A stretch of 64,000 nt of DNA from Candidatus Mesenet endosymbiont of Agriotes lineatus (GCF_964019585.1 NZ_OZ026454.1:682001-746000), one strand, 5' to 3'. Counted from the stretch's first letter, positions 18,378 through 27,710 are shown. The notes: generated from the sequence alone by a model not told the origin. Numbers and translations: made by a program.

Positions 18378-19607
18378 TTACCACTTTTCTAAGACTTGTT
18401 CTTGAATTTGCAAAAATGTCTTACCACTCGCTGCCAATATTGCTGCCCTGCCAGTATACATCTGCCAACGTTTAATCGTTATATCAACATAAGCAGGATC
18501 AAGCTCAATTGTTCGGCACATTCTTTCCCTACGTTCACAAGCAATAAGTGTACTACCAGAGCCAGCAAAGGGATCAAGGACGATATCTCCTGGATTGCTA
18601 CTGTTTATTATCGCCTTTTCTATTAGCTCTAAAGGTTTCATGGTTGGATGCAGCGTATTACAGGTAGGTTTGTCGTAGTACCATAGATCACTTTGACTGC
18701 GTCCTCCATACCATCTACGTTCATTACCTTCTTTCCAACCATAGAGTATTGCTTCATACTGACGTTGATAATCAGCTCTCCCGAGTGTAAAGTGATTTTT
18801 AGCCCAAATGATAAACGTTGACCAATGTCCTCCTGCTTCTTTAAACGCCTTCTGCAGGGTTGCAAGTTCGGCTGATGCTGTACAGATATAAATTGCCCCT
18901 TTGGTATAGGCTAAAATGTGGGAACAAATGTCATAGAGAAATAACTCAAATTTTTCACCCTGATCATCATTTAATATTTTCCTATCATCTCTTTCTTGGC
19001 TATTACCATAAGCAACATTATATGGAGGATCACAGAAGGTAATATCTGCCACTTGCTCATCTAAAACAGCTTTAAAAGAACTATCTAGTCTACTATCACC
19101 ACAGTAAATACGATGATTACCAAGTATCCATAAATCCCCTGGTTTTGTTACTACTGGTTTATCTTCATTATCAGTTAAATGAGAAAAATCCTCCTCCTCA
19201 TTACTTTCATCAGCAAAAAACTTTTGTACTTTATCTAACTCAAAACCAGTGAGTTTAAGATCAAAGTTTAACTCTTCTAAATCCTTAAATTCAAGCTCTA
19301 AAAGATCGTTATCCCATTTAGCCCAATTAGCAGATTGATTAGCAAGAAGACGAAAAGCTTTAGTTTGAGCATCATTTAAATTATCAGCAAATACCACTGG
19401 AACTGTCTCTAATCCTAATTTTCTTGCAGCTTTAAGACGTAAATGACCATCAATTACCATACCATCACTTTTAGCAATAATAGGTATACGAAAGCCAAAC
19501 TCAGCAATAGCAGCACACATTTTACTTACCACTACGTCGTTTTTACGGGGATTGCGCTCATACTCAATGAGATTTTCAACTGGATAATAATGGATTTTAA
19601 GATTCAT
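18378..19607 (-). CDS. ParB-domain DNA methyltransferase fusion
   Basis: A 409-residue fusion. Residues about 1-90 are a ParB/Srx-like domain (LIEYERNPRKND...GFRIPIIAKSDGMVIDGHLRLKAARKLG). Residues about 155-400 are an N4/N6 amino-methyltransferase in the beta order: DPPY catalytic motif at 193-196 first and the AdoMet-binding DPFAGSGST at about 345-353 later. No restriction endonuclease is adjacent, so it is probably a solitary phage methylase that protects DNA or adjusts gene expression. The gene is intact and sits directly before the packaging genes. Confidence 0.9.
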   Translation of the reverse strand: MNLKIHYYPVENLIEYERNPRKNDVVVSKMCAAIAEFGFRIPIIAKSDGMVIDGHLRLKAARKLGLETVPVVFADNLNDAQTKAFRLLANQSANWAKWDNDLLELEFKDLEELNFDLKLTGFELDKVQKFFADESNEEEDFSHLTDNEDKPVVTKPGDLWILGNHRIYCGDSRLDSSFKAVLDEQVADITFCDPPYNVAYGNSQERDDRKILNDDQGEKFELFLYDICSHILAYTKGAIYICTASAELATLQKAFKEAGGHWSTFIIWAKNHFTLGRADYQRQYEAILYGWKEGNERRWYGGRSQSDLWYYDKPTCNTLHPTMKPLELIEKAIINSSNPGDIVLDPFAGSGSTLIACERRERMCRTIELDPAYVDITIKRWQMYTGRAAILAASGKTFLQIQEQVLEKW

Positions 19608-19670
19608 ATTTTTATTGATTTTAAAGATGGGTTTAAAAAGTTAATATCTTAAAACATTCTAACGCTAGAG

Positions 19671-19725
19671 AACTTCCGGGGTCCCTTTACCCAAAACCCG
19701 CCACAGTAGCCAAGGACCCGCTTAA
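19671..19725. other. GC-rich intergenic island with GGGTCC/GGACCC inverted repeat
   Basis: Between the methyltransferase and the RuvC-like gene a stretch of about 45 bases is conspicuously GC-rich for this DNA. GGGTCC at 19679-19684 and GGACCC at 19714-19719 can pair across a loop of 29 bases. It begins immediately after the RuvC-like stop codon. It could be an RNA hairpin, a processing site or a protein-binding site; no U-run follows, so a classical terminator is unlikely. Confidence 0.35.
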
Positions 19726-20186
19726 CAGGCTTCTAAACTACTTAAGTTATTAATATTATTATTTAAATTCATAGCATAAAATAGTAGTGCTAAACTATCA
19801 GCTTCGTTGTCATCACTTGGGGTAAAACCTTTATTTTTTATTGCAGCAATCACTGCACTTTTACTGGCATTACTGTGATAAAATGCTTTTTGCAGCAACA
19901 CCTTGATAAGGCAAAGCTCACACCAAGCAGTAAGATGGGCTAAGAAGCCTCCATAGATATGAGCAGCATCAGTGCCAAGATGTCTTCTTACCTCTTCAAA
20001 ATAGACAACACTTATATTTGAAAACTTCTGTTTTAAAGAATTAAGCCAATTACTAAAGTTTAAAAACTGCATTCCTCCACCACTAAAGCGACTAACATGA
20101 AAACTCTTACTACCACTTTCAATCACTCCTCCTTCTAAAATTGCCCAACCAGTTTGTTGTCCTAAATCTAATGTGAGTATCGACAT
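19722..20186 (-). CDS. RuvC-like Holliday-junction nuclease
   Basis: A 154-residue RNase H-fold protein like the phage RuvC-type resolvases. It has the first-strand Asp in ILTLDLGQQTGWA, a central Glu in SVVYFEEVRRH, and the C-terminal acidic set in DDNEADSLALLFYA, together with SASKSAVIAAIKNKG-type text preceding. Such enzymes resolve branched DNA before or during packaging, which fits its place upstream of the terminase operon. Assignment rests on the motif order; the exact substrate is inferred. Confidence 0.75.
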   Translation of the reverse strand: MSILTLDLGQQTGWAILEGGVIESGSKSFHVSRFSGGGMQFLNFSNWLNSLKQKFSNISVVYFEEVRRHLGTDAAHIYGGFLAHLTAWCELCLIKVLLQKAFYHSNASKSAVIAAIKNKGFTPSDDNEADSLALLFYAMNLNNNINNLSSLEAC

Positions 20187-20210
20187 ATTTTATTTTTAGG
20201 TATAGATTTA

Positions 20211-21239
20211 TTAGTTGGAGTTAGTTTTGTTAAGATTTTTCTTTTCTTCCACCAATTTATCGAAGTCTGACTTGTACGATTTATCTTGTATTTTTCTGAA
20301 TTCTTCATACTCCTTTGTAGCTAAGGTAATTGCTACCTCATGAGAAACTTTACCGTGGTCCTTTAATATCTCTTGCTCGTTAAATTTTAAAAATGCGTCA
20401 AGCTTTTCTTTCCAATCTTTCATATACATTATTTTACCTCGAGCAGCTTGAAATTCCGCATGGTCTATATACATATTCACTATCTTATTCAATTGAGCAA
20501 TTTCATTTTCATCTAAGTAGTTTTTTGCTACCTGAGTGTCAGAGAGAAAGATTTTCTCTTTAGGTGCTTTTCGCCAATTTGTTAGGCCCATATTTGGTTT
20601 GTTTCTATTTGCTCTATTTGCGATTATTTCTGCTGCTGTATTTCCAGTAATGGCAAAATGTAATTTGTTTTGCACTATAGCAAAGAAATCTTTTGTTTCA
20701 ATTGCACAACTTGAATAATCTACTGAAGTTGAATAAATATCTGTAATTTTCTGGTAAGCTATACGCTCGCTAGCCCTAATTTCTCTTATTTCTTCTACTA
20801 GCTCATCAAAGAATCTAGCATCAAATCTTGTACCATTCTTAAATCTATTACTATCTATTGCAAAGCCTTTAAAAATGTAATTCTTTAGTTTATCAGTTGC
20901 CCATGTACGAAAAGCTATGCCACGCTCTGAATTAACACGATAGCCTACTGATATAACAGCTTCTAAATTGTAAAATACTACATTACGTTTTACTTCTCTT
21001 TCTCCTTCTTTTTGAACTATCGAGAATTCCTCAGTAGTTGAGCTTTTATCTAATTCTTTACTTAGATAAATATTCTTTAAGTGCAACGAAATATTATCAC
21101 TTGAACAGCCAAATAGCTTAGCCATATGTTTCTGTGTAAGCCATAGATTATCATTTTCAAATCTGACCTCTATACATACCTTTCCATTGTCTGTTTCATA
21201 AAACAAGATTTCATTATTACCTGGGAGCTTATCTTTCAT
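20211..21239 (-). CDS. RhuM family protein
   Basis: A 342-residue RhuM (virulence protein) family member. Typical signatures are IEVRFENDNLWLTQKHMAKLFGCSSDNISLHLKNIYLSKELDKSSTTEEFSIVQKEG, FYNLEAVISVGYRVNSERGIAFRTWATDKLKNYIFKGFAID, and SVDYSSCAIETKDFFAIVQNKLHFAITGNTAAEII. The N-terminal part is a helix-turn-helix-like KilA/BRO-type DNA-binding unit. RhuM proteins are frequent on mobile elements, with unsettled function. It begins a divergent region shared with the primase gene, and a copy of the phage promoter motif lies 68 bases before its start. Confidence 0.85.
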   Translation of the reverse strand: MKDKLPGNNEILFYETDNGKVCIEVRFENDNLWLTQKHMAKLFGCSSDNISLHLKNIYLSKELDKSSTTEEFSIVQKEGEREVKRNVVFYNLEAVISVGYRVNSERGIAFRTWATDKLKNYIFKGFAIDSNRFKNGTRFDARFFDELVEEIREIRASERIAYQKITDIYSTSVDYSSCAIETKDFFAIVQNKLHFAITGNTAAEIIANRANRNKPNMGLTNWRKAPKEKIFLSDTQVAKNYLDENEIAQLNKIVNMYIDHAEFQAARGKIMYMKDWKEKLDAFLKFNEQEILKDHGKVSHEVAITLATKEYEEFRKIQDKSYKSDFDKLVEEKKNLNKTNSN

Positions 21240-21306
21240 ATATCATCTTATTATGTAGCCTTCTTACTATTAAAATAATGGAGTTTCGTATCCCTCTACT
21301 ATATAT

Positions 21307-21331
21307 ATCAAGAAAATTCATCAAAATGTTC
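21307..21331 (-). promoter_or_regulatory. Phage promoter motif copy, minus strand (RhuM side)
   Basis: On the minus strand GAACATT is followed, after 12 bases, by CTTGAT and then an alternating AT tract. The same arrangement occurs on the plus strand at 21404, 25978 and 30893. It lies upstream of RhuM and could drive the long minus-strand packaging and baseplate set. Confidence 0.5.
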
Positions 21332-21403
21332 AGAAAAAGTTACATTATTTCAACATTTAATTCATCAAAGGTTTTAATAGTCAAAAAATTTTGAGCTATA
21401 AGT

Positions 21404-21435
21404 GAACAAATTCGTGTGATTTCTTGATTCATTAT
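21404..21435 (+). promoter_or_regulatory. Phage promoter motif copy, plus strand (primase)
   Basis: GAACAAA, 12 bases, then CTTGAT, followed by CATTAT as a possible -10 element, 28 bases before the primase ATG. It shares a nearly identical 35-base context with the copy at 25978. Confidence 0.55.
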
Positions 21436-21462
21436 TGATAAGGGATCTATTAACGGAAAATT

Positions 21463-23547
21463 ATGGATATCACATGTGATTTAAACAACTTATCAAAGAA
21501 TGGACATTATAAGCCACTATTAGAGAAGGAAGAGTTAAAAACTCAGCTTTTACTTAATATAAGATCTTGTCTTTCTTACCTCTTCCGTAATGGCACTTTT
21601 CATGGCAACGAATATCGTATTGGTAATCTGCAAGGTAGTAAAGGAAAGAGTTTAAGAATAGAACTGACAGGCAATAAAGCAGGTTTATGGAACGATTTTG
21701 CCACTGGAGAAGGAGGGGATATCATAGATCTTTGGGCTGCTGCACATAGGAAAGATGTTAAGGCTGAGTTCCATGAAGTAATGGCATCCATTGGTGAGTG
21801 GCTTGGCTATTACCGGCAACATAAAGTTAATGAAGCTGAGTCCACAACCTCTTGGGATTATCTTGATGAGAATGGTGAGGCTATTGTTAAGGTTTATCTT
21901 TATGATACTGCTTTAGGGAAACGATATCTGCCATTTGATGTCAAAAAGTCAAGCTATACTGCACCAGAGATAAGACCTTTATATAATATCCCAGGTATAA
22001 TTAAAGCCGATAAGGTCATTATTGTTGAAGGAGAAAAGTGTGCAGAAAGCTTAATAAAACAAGGTATTACAGCAACAACAGCAATGTCTGGAGCAAATGC
22101 ACCCATTGACAAAACAGACTGGTCACTACTTAAAGGCAAACACATAATAATTTGGCCAGATAACGATGAACCAGGAAAGCAATACGCTGAGAAAGTTGCA
22201 AAAAAACTCATCGATCTTGGTGTTATCTCCCTAGCAATTATTAAAGTTCCCCAAAATAAACCAAAAGGTTGGGATGCTGCTGATTGTATCCAAGAAGGAA
22301 TAAATCCTCTAGAATTTATCACAAATAAGAAAAGCCCTTATAACAATAATAATTCCTCTAATAAATTGAAAAAAATTGATACATCAATCTGGACTAATAC
22401 TGCTCCAGAAAGAAAGTGGATCATAAAAGATTGGCTTCCTGTTGGTAGCGTTACTGCTCTTTATGGCGATGGCGGTGTTGGCAAATCTCTTCTTGCACAA
22501 CAATTAATGACAGCTGCTGCTATTGGTAAACCTTGGTTAGGCATAGATATTGAACAAATTAAAACATATGGTGTCTTTTGTGAATATGATGAAGAAGAAC
22601 TCTGGCGTCGGCAATGTACAATAAATGCATTTTATCAATTGGATATGCAATCCCCTGCTTTCCTAGACAACATTTGTTTATCATCTCGAGTAGGAGAAAA
22701 TAATCTTCTTATGGTTTTTGATAATAAAGGTATAGGCCAATTAACTCCTTACTTTCAAGAATTGCTTGCAGACATTGAATTGTTTCAACCCAAGCTAGTG
22801 ATCTTAGACACAGCTGCAGACCTATTTGGCGGTAATGAAAATGATCGCTCTCATGTTAGGCAATTTATTCAAAACTGTTGTGGTCATATAGCAAAGACAA
22901 TAAAAGGAGCTGTTTTATTATGTGCTCATCCTTCTGATTCAGGAATAATACGAAAAACTGGTACAGGAGGTTCAACAGCATGGAATAATTCTGTAAGGTC
23001 CAGGTGGTATTTATCAAAACCGGATAGAGCTGATGCTTCTGATATTGATCGTGTTCTTTGCCGTAAGAAGTCTAATTATTCTGCATCTGAACAAAATCAG
23101 ATTTCGTTTTACTGGCAAAATGGAGCATTTGTAGAGTGTGATGCACATTTTAATTCAGAAAGAATAGTAAGGAATAGTTATAACAAGAAACTAGATTTAG
23201 AACGTGGAAGAAGACATGACGTTATCTTAGAATTAATTGCAAGTGAAGCATATAAAGGTAAAGTCTATACTACAGCACAATTTGCTAAATATTTTGAAGG
23301 AAAATTAGGTCTTGGTAGTGAACGTAGTATTCGCGAAAGAATAAGTCATCTTGCAACCATTGGTCATATAAAATTTTTCAAGAGAAGTCCTGAACATGAA
23401 TTATCAAATACCAGATCAAAGTATGGTTATTTATGTGTTGAGGATATGGAGCTTAAAATTTCTGAAGATCAATATGTATTTATTAAACCAAGCTGTTATC
23501 TATCAGCAACAAATGGAGTACTTATGCCAGTTGAAAATGCAGAATAA
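21463..23547 (+). CDS. TOPRIM primase - RepA-like helicase fusion
   Basis: A 694-residue replication protein. Residues about 45-100 are a primase N-terminal type region (GLWNDFATGEGGDIIDLWAA), residues about 180-260 a TOPRIM domain (VIIVEGEKCAESL, then PDNDEPGKQYAE), and residues about 320-560 a RecA-like ATPase with Walker A GDGGVGKS at 335-342 and LVILDTAADLFGG as Walker B. The C-terminal 140 residues contain a winged-helix-like part. It would prime and unwind phage DNA. The repeat cluster that follows its stop is a candidate origin. Confidence 0.85.
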   Translation: MDITCDLNNLSKNGHYKPLLEKEELKTQLLLNIRSCLSYLFRNGTFHGNEYRIGNLQGSKGKSLRIELTGNKAGLWNDFATGEGGDIIDLWAAAHRKDVKAEFHEVMASIGEWLGYYRQHKVNEAESTTSWDYLDENGEAIVKVYLYDTALGKRYLPFDVKKSSYTAPEIRPLYNIPGIIKADKVIIVEGEKCAESLIKQGITATTAMSGANAPIDKTDWSLLKGKHIIIWPDNDEPGKQYAEKVAKKLIDLGVISLAIIKVPQNKPKGWDAADCIQEGINPLEFITNKKSPYNNNNSSNKLKKIDTSIWTNTAPERKWIIKDWLPVGSVTALYGDGGVGKSLLAQQLMTAAAIGKPWLGIDIEQIKTYGVFCEYDEEELWRRQCTINAFYQLDMQSPAFLDNICLSSRVGENNLLMVFDNKGIGQLTPYFQELLADIELFQPKLVILDTAADLFGGNENDRSHVRQFIQNCCGHIAKTIKGAVLLCAHPSDSGIIRKTGTGGSTAWNNSVRSRWYLSKPDRADASDIDRVLCRKKSNYSASEQNQISFYWQNGAFVECDAHFNSERIVRNSYNKKLDLERGRRHDVILELIASEAYKGKVYTTAQFAKYFEGKLGLGSERSIRERISHLATIGHIKFFKRSPEHELSNTRSKYGYLCVEDMELKISEDQYVFIKPSCYLSATNGVLMPVENAE

Positions 23548-23811
23548 GTTGGCAAAAATTAAGTTGGCAGTTTAAGAATTTGCCATCTTGCCAACTAGGA
23601 TTTTTCTCAAACTGACCGCAGTGGCTTGTTTTAAGTTATTTTGTTAATTTTAAGTTGGCAGGATGGCAGAAATGCAGAAAGAAATTGCCAACTAGAAATG
23701 CGTCTTAAAATCCCCTCCCATAGCAGGTTTAAGGTAGTTGGCAAGATGGCAAAAAACCTTATATATATAATAATATACTATAGTATATTATAATCAAATA
23801 TTACCAACTAG
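23546..23811. repeat. AGTTGGCA iterons: candidate replication origin
   Basis: Copies of AGTTGGCA occur in both orientations: AAGTTGGCA at 23546 and 23561, the reverse TTGCCATCTTGCCAACTAG at 23580-23598, AAGTTGGCAGGATGGCA at 23652, TTGCCAACTAG at 23685-23695, TAGTTGGCAAGATGGCAA at 23735-23752, and TTACCAACTAG at 23801-23811. The half-sites TTGGCA and ATGGCA recur inside the long units, so initiator binding as dimers is plausible. The cluster starts at the primase stop codon and includes an AT-only palindrome. Confidence 0.6.
23770..23791. repeat. 22-base AT-only perfect palindrome
   Basis: A perfect inverted repeat centred on CTATAG, flanked by alternating TA, lies between the last two iterons. 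With no GC pair except the two at the centre flanks, it could be the unwinding element of an origin or a cruciform. Confidence 0.6.
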
Positions 23812-24331
23812 AAATTCTGATCTTTAATAAAAAGTCTATTTTAACAGAAGAATTAAAAATGAATGCAAAGACAAACAATCCATAATAAAGTTTTAAAACT
23901 ACCCCCATGAAAACATCATATCTACTGAACTTTTAGATTTTTTTTAAATACTATTGCACTCTCAAAGTAATTCTACTAACATTGCTAATGTTTAGCTGGT
24001 TTGCTAAGTTACTAAACTAAAAGTATTAAAGATATGAGTAAGTAGAGTTTATGTTGCTTTAAATGTGATGTTTTTAGAGTCATTATGTTATTTCAGCATG
24101 GGAAATTGTATACTTTTTATAAACTTACGCTTATAATATAACTTAAAACGTCAGCAAATGGCATATAGCTTGTAATCATTATCTTGCCTTTAGCTTTTAG
24201 TTGGTTTGGGTGTGTTTTAAGTTTAACTTCAATGAACAGCACTACTATCTAAATAGATTTTAATATCATTCCATTGTAGCGCTGTTTTGAGCTTATTGCT
24301 TCCTTTTACTGAAATATATAATCCAAAAGAA
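23812..24331. other. Non-coding stretch after the iterons
   Basis: About 520 bases without a convincing gene on either strand. I see AT-rich sequence, some locally repeated TTAGCTGG/TTGCTAAG words near 23990, and nothing that I can name. Confidence 0.5.
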
Positions 24332-25147
24332 TTACTGACTTAATTGCTTGTTGTTTATTTCAGTTATTGTTACTTGATCAAAAGTGGTATTTAAATCAAT
24401 TAAGTTACTTCTTGCATCCATTTTAGTTGAAGAATTTTCTAGTTTATGCTCTTCCTTTGCAAAATTAAAATCAGTTAAATCATTTAAACTCTTTTCTGGC
24501 AGATGACTGATAAAACTACTTTGCTGTTCTTTTGTGCTTTTAAGTTCAACTAATTTTTCTCCATGTTGAAGCTTTCTTATTACTATTTTAAATATTCTCG
24601 TAAACAATGATTTGATTGATCCTGCTTTGCCTTTTTCTGTTTTACTTAGCTGTTCTTTTTCAAATTGATCAAATACTTGTTTCTCACACTTATTAAGTTC
24701 AGTAAATCTTTCTTGTGCAAAGGAATCGAATTCTCGTTCAATACTATCATTTTCATACGCTGTAGCAGCTCTTTCAAGATACTGTATATCGTTTTCTGTA
24801 AATTTGTCGGCAAGCTTATAGAGATGATGTACATCTTGTGCATTTATGTTCAATCTATCTTGCTCAATAACCTTATTTATGGCTTTAATATCATGTTTTG
24901 TTAGTTTAAAAGTGTCTTTGACTATATCAAGTAACTTAAGTTTACAAAGCTTCCTGAACACATCAAATGCTTTATCATCTTGAAATATAGGATAGCTTTT
25001 TTTATCCTTTTTCACTGATTTTTGTATACATATTAACTCATCATCAAAAGACTTTTTTAATTCATCGAGATCTTTACCGATATTGTTAAATCCTTCAAAA
25101 TATTCCTCATATTTATCACAAGTTTTTATATTATTATTCTCTGTCAT
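24332..25147 (-). CDS. Unknown charged helical protein
   Basis: A 271-residue hydrophilic protein, strongly charged and predicted helical, with no membrane segment or signal peptide. Two stretches look like coiled coils (DELKKSFDDELICIQKSVKKDKKS and FTELNKCEKQVFDQFEKEQLSKTEKGK). I do not recognise the family. It is the only minus-strand gene inside the replication block and lies between the origin candidate and the sigma-like gene, a place where phages often keep a regulator. Confidence 0.7.
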   Translation of the reverse strand: MTENNNIKTCDKYEEYFEGFNNIGKDLDELKKSFDDELICIQKSVKKDKKSYPIFQDDKAFDVFRKLCKLKLLDIVKDTFKLTKHDIKAINKVIEQDRLNINAQDVHHLYKLADKFTENDIQYLERAATAYENDSIEREFDSFAQERFTELNKCEKQVFDQFEKEQLSKTEKGKAGSIKSLFTRIFKIVIRKLQHGEKLVELKSTKEQQSSFISHLPEKSLNDLTDFNFAKEEHKLENSSTKMDARSNLIDLNTTFDQVTITEINNKQLSQ

Positions 25148-25444
25148 TTCACCCCCATACTTTATATCTATTAATGATATAAATAAAATTATTAAGCTTA
25201 AATATTAATTAAAGATTAATTATTGGTTAAATAAAACCATCATAAGATATGAGAATAAGTACTATTAAAACAGCATAATAACTTCAATGTCTGAACAAAT
25301 TTTGCAGATGGGGGATAAACTGGAAAGAAATCCTGAAATATCAAGTGATTAACTTTTACATATGGGGGAAAGAATTTCTCTCGTGCCGTACAAAATCAGG
25401 GCAATAGATTTCATCATTAAACCATATAAATTTATGGAATCGCT

Positions 25445-25969
25445 ATGAAATCAAACAATCGCTATTTAGGCATTAACCCTAAAATTATTAAACAAATAAG
25501 GAAACGTGCTAGACGACTTAAATCTTTCAGATGTTTTGCTGATTACAGTATTGAAGATATAGAACAAGAGCTTTTGTGCGAAACTTGGTCTGATTTAAAC
25601 CAATATAGTGGTGATGAAAGCGGTCAAGATGCATTTATTCATAGCATTATTAAAAATCGTGCTATAAATCTTGTACGCAAGCAATCATGCGCTAAACGTG
25701 ATAGTAAAGCCGGGATATTATTCATTGATATCACAGAATTAGGTAATGTCGTTGATAAAAGTAGTCACTTCGAAAATAAAGTAGCAGCAAATATCGATAT
25801 AAGCACAACAATTTCAAAATTGCCAAAACTTTGGCAGGACATTTGTTATGATCTTCAATCTTATAGCATCTGTGAAATTGCTAAAATGTATAAAATATCA
25901 AGAACAACTGTTTATCACATCAGAAGACAAATACGAGCTAAACTTTCTCACTTAAAAATATATTTGTAA
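25445..25969 (+). CDS. Sigma-70-like transcription factor
   Basis: A 174-residue protein with an ECF sigma architecture. DYSIEDIEQELLCETWSDLNQY...AFIHSIIKNRAINLVRKQ resembles sigma region 2, and ISKLPKLWQDICYDLQSYSICEIAKMYKISRTTVYHIRRQIRAKLSHL is a clear region-4 helix-turn-helix. The 295 bases upstream hold no gene and have AT-rich sequence with two GGGGGA(A/T)A words (25309 and 25364) but no module promoter motif. It is the best candidate for reading the promoter motif shared by the phage modules; that link is inference. Confidence 0.8.
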   Translation: MKSNNRYLGINPKIIKQIRKRARRLKSFRCFADYSIEDIEQELLCETWSDLNQYSGDESGQDAFIHSIIKNRAINLVRKQSCAKRDSKAGILFIDITELGNVVDKSSHFENKVAANIDISTTISKLPKLWQDICYDLQSYSICEIAKMYKISRTTVYHIRRQIRAKLSHLKIYL

Positions 25970-25977
25970 AAACAGGT

Positions 25978-26012
25978 GAACAAATCGTCGTCATTTCTTG
26001 ATTATATATTAT
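25978..26012 (+). promoter_or_regulatory. Phage promoter motif copy, plus strand (recombination genes)
   Basis: GAACAAA, 12 bases, CTTGAT, then an AT-rich TATATT. It starts nine bases after the sigma-like stop codon and 52 bases before the ATG of the Sak4-like gene. Confidence 0.55.
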
Positions 26013-26029
26013 GAGAGGAGAATAAAATT

Positions 26030-26857
26030 ATGACTTTAAAAATTACAAATAGTGAAGAAAGACTAAAAACTACTACAGGAGTGAAGATAGTAATCTTTGG
26101 ACCATATGGCATTGGTAAGACTAGTTTACTTAAGACTTTAGATAAGCCAACACTGTGTCTTGATTTTGAAGCTGGTTTACTGGCCGTACAGGATTGGCAG
26201 GGAGATTCAATTAACATTCGTACTTGGAATGAAGCAAGAGATATTGCTTGTCTAATTGGTGGCCCAAATCCTGCACTTAAAGCTGATCAAGCTTATAGCC
26301 AAAGACACTATGATCACATCTTAGGTAAGTATGGAGATCTTTTAGCAAAACTCTCTGAGTACCGATGCATTTTCATTGATAGCATAACTGTTGCCTCACG
26401 CTTAAGTCTTCTATGGGCTAAATTACAACCTGAATCTATTTCTGAGAGAACAGGTAAACAAGACATGAGAGCAGCATATGGCATACTTGCTCAAGAGATG
26501 ATGGCTTGGCTGAATCAATTTCAACATATTCCTAGTAAAGACATCATTTTAGTTGGTACCCTTGGACAATATTTAGATGACTTTAATCGCCCAACTTGGT
26601 TGCCACAGTGTGAAGGAACTAAAACTGCCAGTAAAATTCCCGGTATTGTTGATGAAGTTATCAGCATGGTAGGCATTAAAAAAGAAGATGGCAAGGAAGT
26701 ACGCTCTTTTATCTGTCATGCTATCAATTCCTGGGGATATCCAGCTAAGGATCGTAGTGGCTGTCTTGATATGGTTGAAGAACCACATTTAGGTAAGCTA
26801 CTGAGCAAAATTAAGAACAAAACTTTATCCACAATTTCAATTACAAAAGGAGTGTAA
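26030..26857 (+). CDS. Sak4/RecA-like single-strand annealing ATPase
   Basis: A 275-residue P-loop ATPase. Walker A is GPYGIGKT at 24-31, a Walker B-like strand is CIFIDSITVASRL, and the architecture (LCLDFEAGLLAVQDWQGDSINIRTW...QDMRAAYGILAQEMMAWLNQFQHIP) is that of the AAA_24/Sak4 group, which phages use for RecA-independent recombination with a single-strand binding protein. GAGGAG precedes its ATG. It heads a four-gene set (26030-28543) whose third gene looks like a DUF669 protein, the usual Sak4 partner. Confidence 0.78.
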   Translation: MTLKITNSEERLKTTTGVKIVIFGPYGIGKTSLLKTLDKPTLCLDFEAGLLAVQDWQGDSINIRTWNEARDIACLIGGPNPALKADQAYSQRHYDHILGKYGDLLAKLSEYRCIFIDSITVASRLSLLWAKLQPESISERTGKQDMRAAYGILAQEMMAWLNQFQHIPSKDIILVGTLGQYLDDFNRPTWLPQCEGTKTASKIPGIVDEVISMVGIKKEDGKEVRSFICHAINSWGYPAKDRSGCLDMVEEPHLGKLLSKIKNKTLSTISITKGV

Positions 26858-26862
26858 ACCTT

Positions 26863-27669
26863 ATGAGACAATTTACTGATTTTAATAGACAAAAAATACC
26901 ATTCTTCACCGTCAAGGAATACTTAAACGATAAGTCACCAATACCAGCAGATATTATCTCGCCAAGGATCTTAACCCAAAGAGGTTTGTTAGTACTGGGA
27001 GGTCCACCTAAAATTGGTAAGAGTGATTTTTTAATTTCTTGGCTAGTACATATGGCCGCTGGAGTTTCTTTTCTTGGAATGACACCAAGTCGACCTTTGA
27101 AGATATTTTATTTGCAAACTGAAATTGAATATCCCTACATGAAGGAACGCTTACAACAGCTTAAGCTTGACAAGGATCTTTTAGATATAGCTGCTAATAA
27201 TTTAATTATTACTCCAAAAGTACACCTGTCATTCAATAGTGAAGAGATAACGCAAATAAAGGAAACTGTAAAAGAACACTTTAGACCTGATATTTTGGCG
27301 ATTGATCCTCTTCGTAATATCTTTAGCAGTGAATATGGCAATGAAAATGATAATAGCGCCATGTTATTCTTCTTGCAAAGAACTCTTGAAAGTTTACGTA
27401 GTGTTGTGAGTCCAGATGCCTGCATGATACTGACCCACCACACAAAGAAATTATCTAAGAAAATGCTCGAAGAAGACCCATTTCAAGGGTTAAGTGGAGC
27501 TGGATCTTTAAGGGGATTCTACAGTACTGGCATGGTTATGTTTTCTCAGGATGAAGAGAGTAATGTACGTCAGATAGTGTTTGAACTACGTAATGGTGAA
27601 CGTGTACCAAGTAAGCTTGTCGATAAAACCTCTGGCTCTTGGCAGCTTATAGAGCAATGGGATCATTAA
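26863..27669 (+). CDS. RepA-like AAA ATPase
   Basis: A 268-residue AAA_25/RepA-type ATPase. Walker A reads GGPPKIGKS at 46-54, the first acidic motif is FYLQTEIEYPYMKERLQQL, Walker B is PDILAIDPLRNIF, and CMILTHHTKK followed by GLSGAGSLRGFYSTGMVMF is the usual sensor region. This family gives hexameric helicases or helicase loaders. With the primase at 21463 the phage carries two such ATPases. Its ATG follows the previous stop by five bases with AAAGGAG ahead. Confidence 0.8.
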   Translation: MRQFTDFNRQKIPFFTVKEYLNDKSPIPADIISPRILTQRGLLVLGGPPKIGKSDFLISWLVHMAAGVSFLGMTPSRPLKIFYLQTEIEYPYMKERLQQLKLDKDLLDIAANNLIITPKVHLSFNSEEITQIKETVKEHFRPDILAIDPLRNIFSSEYGNENDNSAMLFFLQRTLESLRSVVSPDACMILTHHTKKLSKKMLEEDPFQGLSGAGSLRGFYSTGMVMFSQDEESNVRQIVFELRNGERVPSKLVDKTSGSWQLIEQWDH

Positions 27670-27710
27670 CCTTTTTTTAATTTTAAAATTTAATTCATAG
27701 GAGAAATTAT

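Noticed and set aside
25285..25310. GAACAAA as a fifth copy of the phage promoter motif
   Set aside because: The second half CTTGAT is absent at the 12-base spacing.
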